Assembly: GCA_005789975.1 (NCBI GenBank)
Contig: SXWC01000048.1
Coordinates: forward strand, 1 to 8,395
Direction: 5' to 3'
Origin: Planctomycetaceae bacterium
GTDB taxonomy: Bacteria; Planctomycetota; Planctomycetia; Pirellulales; UBA1268
DNA: 8,395 bases
Shown in pieces: positions 6,975-8,395 of this stretch; the first letter of the stretch is position 1; the number at the start of each line of letters is the position of its first letter. A program made the translations under genes and the position numbers. A model generated the notes under the pieces. It was given only the letters and a program-made list of their open reading frames with translations, was not told the DNA's origin and did not search any database.

Positions 6975-7109
6975 GCTTGGTGTACTCGAATGCCGCCCAG
7001 CCCGTGAAACAGAGTTCCATTCGATGCGGCGGGAAGGGTAGGGACCGTTCGGCGGGCGGAGCAAGGCCAAGCGTCCGCGCCGGCCCGGCCCCGCAAAAAC
7101 GCGGGAGTC

Positions 7110-7118
7110 TGCTAAACT
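7110..7118 (+). promoter_or_regulatory. Candidate extended -10 promoter for pyrBC
   Basis: TGCTAAACT fits the extended -10 pattern TGnTATAAT at the TG and four of six hexamer positions. It stands out as an AT-rich island in GC-rich DNA, 61 bases before the pyrB ATG. No good -35 lies 17 bases upstream, which is tolerated for extended -10 promoters. Transcription would begin near 7125, leaving a leader of about 55 bases that contains the hairpin at 7140-7165. Confidence 0.4.
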
Positions 7119-7139
7119 TCCGCGCCGATCGCATTCCCG

Positions 7140-7165
7140 CGCGCACCCCTTCCGGGGGGTGCGCG
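7140..7165 (+). promoter_or_regulatory. Perfect 10-bp hairpin in the presumed pyrB leader
   Basis: CGCGCACCCC (7140-7149) pairs perfectly with GGGGTGCGCG (7156-7165) around the loop TTCCGG. Nine of the ten pairs are G-C. The stem ends 13 bases before the ATG at 7179, so in RNA it would sit within or next to the ribosome footprint. No T-run follows, arguing against an intrinsic terminator. It may be a translation-level control element, an mRNA stabiliser, or a DNA operator. Confidence 0.55.
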
Positions 7166-7178
7166 ACGCCGGCCCAGC

Positions 7179-8210
7179 ATGGACCCGACACGCATGACCA
7201 CCCCGACGCTCGTTCAGCAAGCCGTGCCTCCCCATTGGAAGCACCGTCATCTCCTCGACCTCGAGCGGCTCACTCCCGACGAAATCCGCACGTTGCTCGA
7301 CACGGCGACGCTGTTCAAGGAGGCCACCGACGGCTGCCGTCGCAAGCTGGCCGTGCTCGCCGGCACGACGGTCGTCACCCTCTTCTTCGAGAATTCGACG
7401 CGAACCAAGACGAGCTTCGCACTGGCCGCCCGGCGGCTCGGCGCCGACGTCGTCGACTTCTCCGCCTCGTCGAGCAGCCTCTCGAAGGGCGAGTCATTCA
7501 TCGATACGGCGAAGAATCTCGAGGCGATGGGGATCGATGCCGTGGTCGTGCGGCACGTGACTCCGGGCACGCCCCACCTCCTCGCCCAGCACCTCTCGGT
7601 GGGCGTGATCAACGCCGGTGACGGACCACACGAACACCCCACCCAGGGCCTGCTCGACATCTTCTCGATCCGCGAACGGCTCGGCGATCTGACGGGCGTG
7701 ACGGTGGGCCTCGTCGGCGACATCGCCCACAGCCGCACGGCCCGCTCCAACCTCTGGGGCCTGATGAAGCTCGGGGCGAAGGTGATCGTCTGTGGTCCGC
7801 CCACGCTCGTCTCCGAACGTTGGCGGGAGATCGGCGTCGAAGTCTCGCACGATCTCGACGCGATCGTGCCCCGGTGCGACGTCCTCAACCTGCTTCGCAT
7901 CCAGTTCGAACGGCAGAACACCCGGCCCTTCCCGTCGGTCCGCGAATACGCCCATCTCTATGCCATGACCCGCGAACGGCTGAAGCGGGCGAAGAAGGAT
8001 CTTCTGATCCTCGCCCCCGGCCCGATCAACCGGGGCGTGGAGGTGACGGCGGAGGTGGCCGACTGCCCGCAGTCGCTGATCCTGGGCCAGGTCGCCAACG
8101 GCCTCGCCGTGCGGATGGCGGTGCTCTGGCTGACCTGTGGCCCCCGGCCCGACGCTGCCGACTCCCGGCCGGGCCGTGAGGACCATTCCCACCACGCGAG
8201 GATCAACTGA
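7179..8210 (+). CDS. pyrB: Aspartate carbamoyltransferase catalytic chain
   Basis: PyrB joins carbamoyl phosphate and L-aspartate to make N-carbamoyl-L-aspartate, the committed step of pyrimidine synthesis, in the cytoplasm. All key motifs are present in the 343-residue protein: the carbamoyl-phosphate loop [10 protein letters not shown] (71-80, with STRT), the mobile-loop lysine in LSKGES (Lys103), HEHPTQG (151-157), the aspartate-side [11 protein letters not shown] (181-191), LLRIQ (238-242, Arg240 and Gln242) and [10 protein letters not shown] (280-289). The [21 protein letters not shown] wording belongs to the class that works with a linked dihydroorotase rather than with a PyrI regulatory chain. 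The protein is slightly long, with about 15 extra N-terminal residues and a 20-residue polar C-terminal tail after VLWLTC. The start could be ATG 7179 or ATG 7194; neither has a good ribosome binding site. The stop shares base 8210 with the next gene's ATG. Confidence 0.96.
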   Translation: MDPTRMTTPTLVQQAVPPHWKHRHLLDLERLTPDEIRTLLDTATLFKEATDGCRRKLAVLAGTTVVTLFFENSTRTKTSFALAARRLGADVVDFSASSSSLSKGESFIDTAKNLEAMGIDAVVVRHVTPGTPHLLAQHLSVGVINAGDGPHEHPTQGLLDIFSIRERLGDLTGVTVGLVGDIAHSRTARSNLWGLMKLGAKVIVCGPPTLVSERWREIGVEVSHDLDAIVPRCDVLNLLRIQFERQNTRPFPSVREYAHLYAMTRERLKRAKKDLLILAPGPINRGVEVTAEVADCPQSLILGQVANGLAVRMAVLWLTCGPRPDAADSRPGREDHSHHARIN

Positions 8211-8395
8211 TGGCCACGCTCCTCATCCGCGGCGGCCGGGTCATCGACCCGTCGCAGAACATCGACCGCATCGACGACGTGCTCGTCCGCGACGGGCAGG
8301 TGGTGGCGATCGGCCACGGCGGCGGCCAGCCGATCGGCAAGGCCGACGAGACGATCGACGCGACCGGCCTCGTGGGCGCGCCGGGCCGGGTGGAC
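8210..8395 (+). CDS. pyrC: Dihydroorotase, N-terminal part (runs off right edge)
   Basis: The first 62 codons of a dihydroorotase are present and the frame is open to the last base. The start LLIRGGRVIDPSQNIDRIDD, then VLVRDGQVVAIG, is the N-terminal beta sandwich typical of the amidohydrolase superfamily. The fragment ends at LVGAPGRVD, just before the expected metal-binding HxH, so the active site is outside the window. Dihydroorotase cyclises carbamoyl-aspartate to dihydroorotate, the reaction after PyrB. GAGG (8198-8201) lies 8 bases before the ATG. The ATG shares one base with the pyrB stop (TGATG), implying translational coupling. Allantoinase or hydantoinase would share this N-terminus, but the pyrB context makes dihydroorotase by far the likeliest. 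Confidence 0.9.
   Translation, partial: MATLLIRGGRVIDPSQNIDRIDDVLVRDGQVVAIGHGGGQPIGKADETIDATGLVGAPGRVD

Larger units (their letters stand above)
6975..7178. promoter_or_regulatory. Divergent intergenic region between lipoprotein gene and pyrB
   Basis: These 204 bases should hold the promoters of both divergent genes. On the plus strand an extended -10-like element and a hairpin are visible near pyrB (separate entries). On the minus strand I see no convincing promoter for the lipoprotein gene. A GGAAC at about 7012-7016 resembles half of an extracytoplasmic-sigma-factor promoter but lacks a matching -10. No gene is supported here. Confidence 0.55.

Noticed and set aside
6273..7007. A 244-codon open frame on the plus strand
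   Set aside because: It is opposite the lipoprotein gene and consists mainly of Arg/Gly/Asp shadow sequence; the lipoprotein frame has a signal peptide and an ordered domain.
7012..7016. GGAAC upstream of the lipoprotein gene, like an extracytoplasmic sigma factor -35
   Set aside because: No matching -10 is found 15-18 bases downstream, and a five-base match alone is not informative.
1..8395. CRISPR arrays, tRNA or rRNA genes, tandem repeats
   Set aside because: I saw no regularly spaced direct repeats, tRNA-like cloverleaf or conserved rRNA segment on either strand.

Overview
The window is about 8.4 kb of very GC-rich DNA. Gene content and protein style suggest a planctomycete, probably of the Pirellulales. 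The clearest pointers are a secreted lipoprotein whose C-terminal domain resembles a family I know mainly from planctomycetes, a class of aspartate carbamoyltransferase followed directly by dihydroorotase, and an IS4-like transposase fragment. This placement is an inference from memory of such genomes; no marker gene is present.

Layout. Bases 1-171 (minus) hold the N-terminal part of an IS4-like transposase that runs off the left edge. Bases 172-412 look non-coding and carry short inverted repeats. Bases 413-2349 (minus) form a compact three-gene operon read from right to left: a ribosome-hibernation-factor/cold-shock-domain fusion, then an alpha/beta hydrolase (4-base ATGA overlap), then a phosphoribosyltransferase (18-base gap). 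Bases 2541-5755 (minus) hold an ABC exporter pair, a LolD/YbbA-like ATPase and a duplicated FtsX-type permease, again joined by an ATGA overlap. Bases 5910-6974 (minus) encode a predicted lipoprotein of unknown function. Bases 6975-7178 are a divergent intergenic region with a candidate extended -10 promoter and a perfect 10-bp hairpin just before pyrB. Bases 7179-8395 (plus) carry pyrB and the first 62 codons of pyrC, sharing one base.

How the genes work together. pyrB and pyrC encode the second and third steps of pyrimidine synthesis. Their one-base overlap fits the known physical association of this ATCase class with dihydroorotase. The ABC pair has the YbbA/YbbP or type VII architecture, which usually acts on envelope substrates from the periplasmic side. 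The lipoprotein upstream might be related, but about 150 bases separate it from the ATPase. The hibernation-factor operon looks like a stress or stationary-phase module: one protein probably binds ribosomes and RNA, and the other two are uncharacterised enzymes.

Nothing here is clearly a new system. The best candidates for a second look are the hibernation-factor/hydrolase/phosphoribosyltransferase operon and the hairpin in the presumed pyrB leader. Several very long open frames opposite the real genes are GC-rich shadows and are not annotated.
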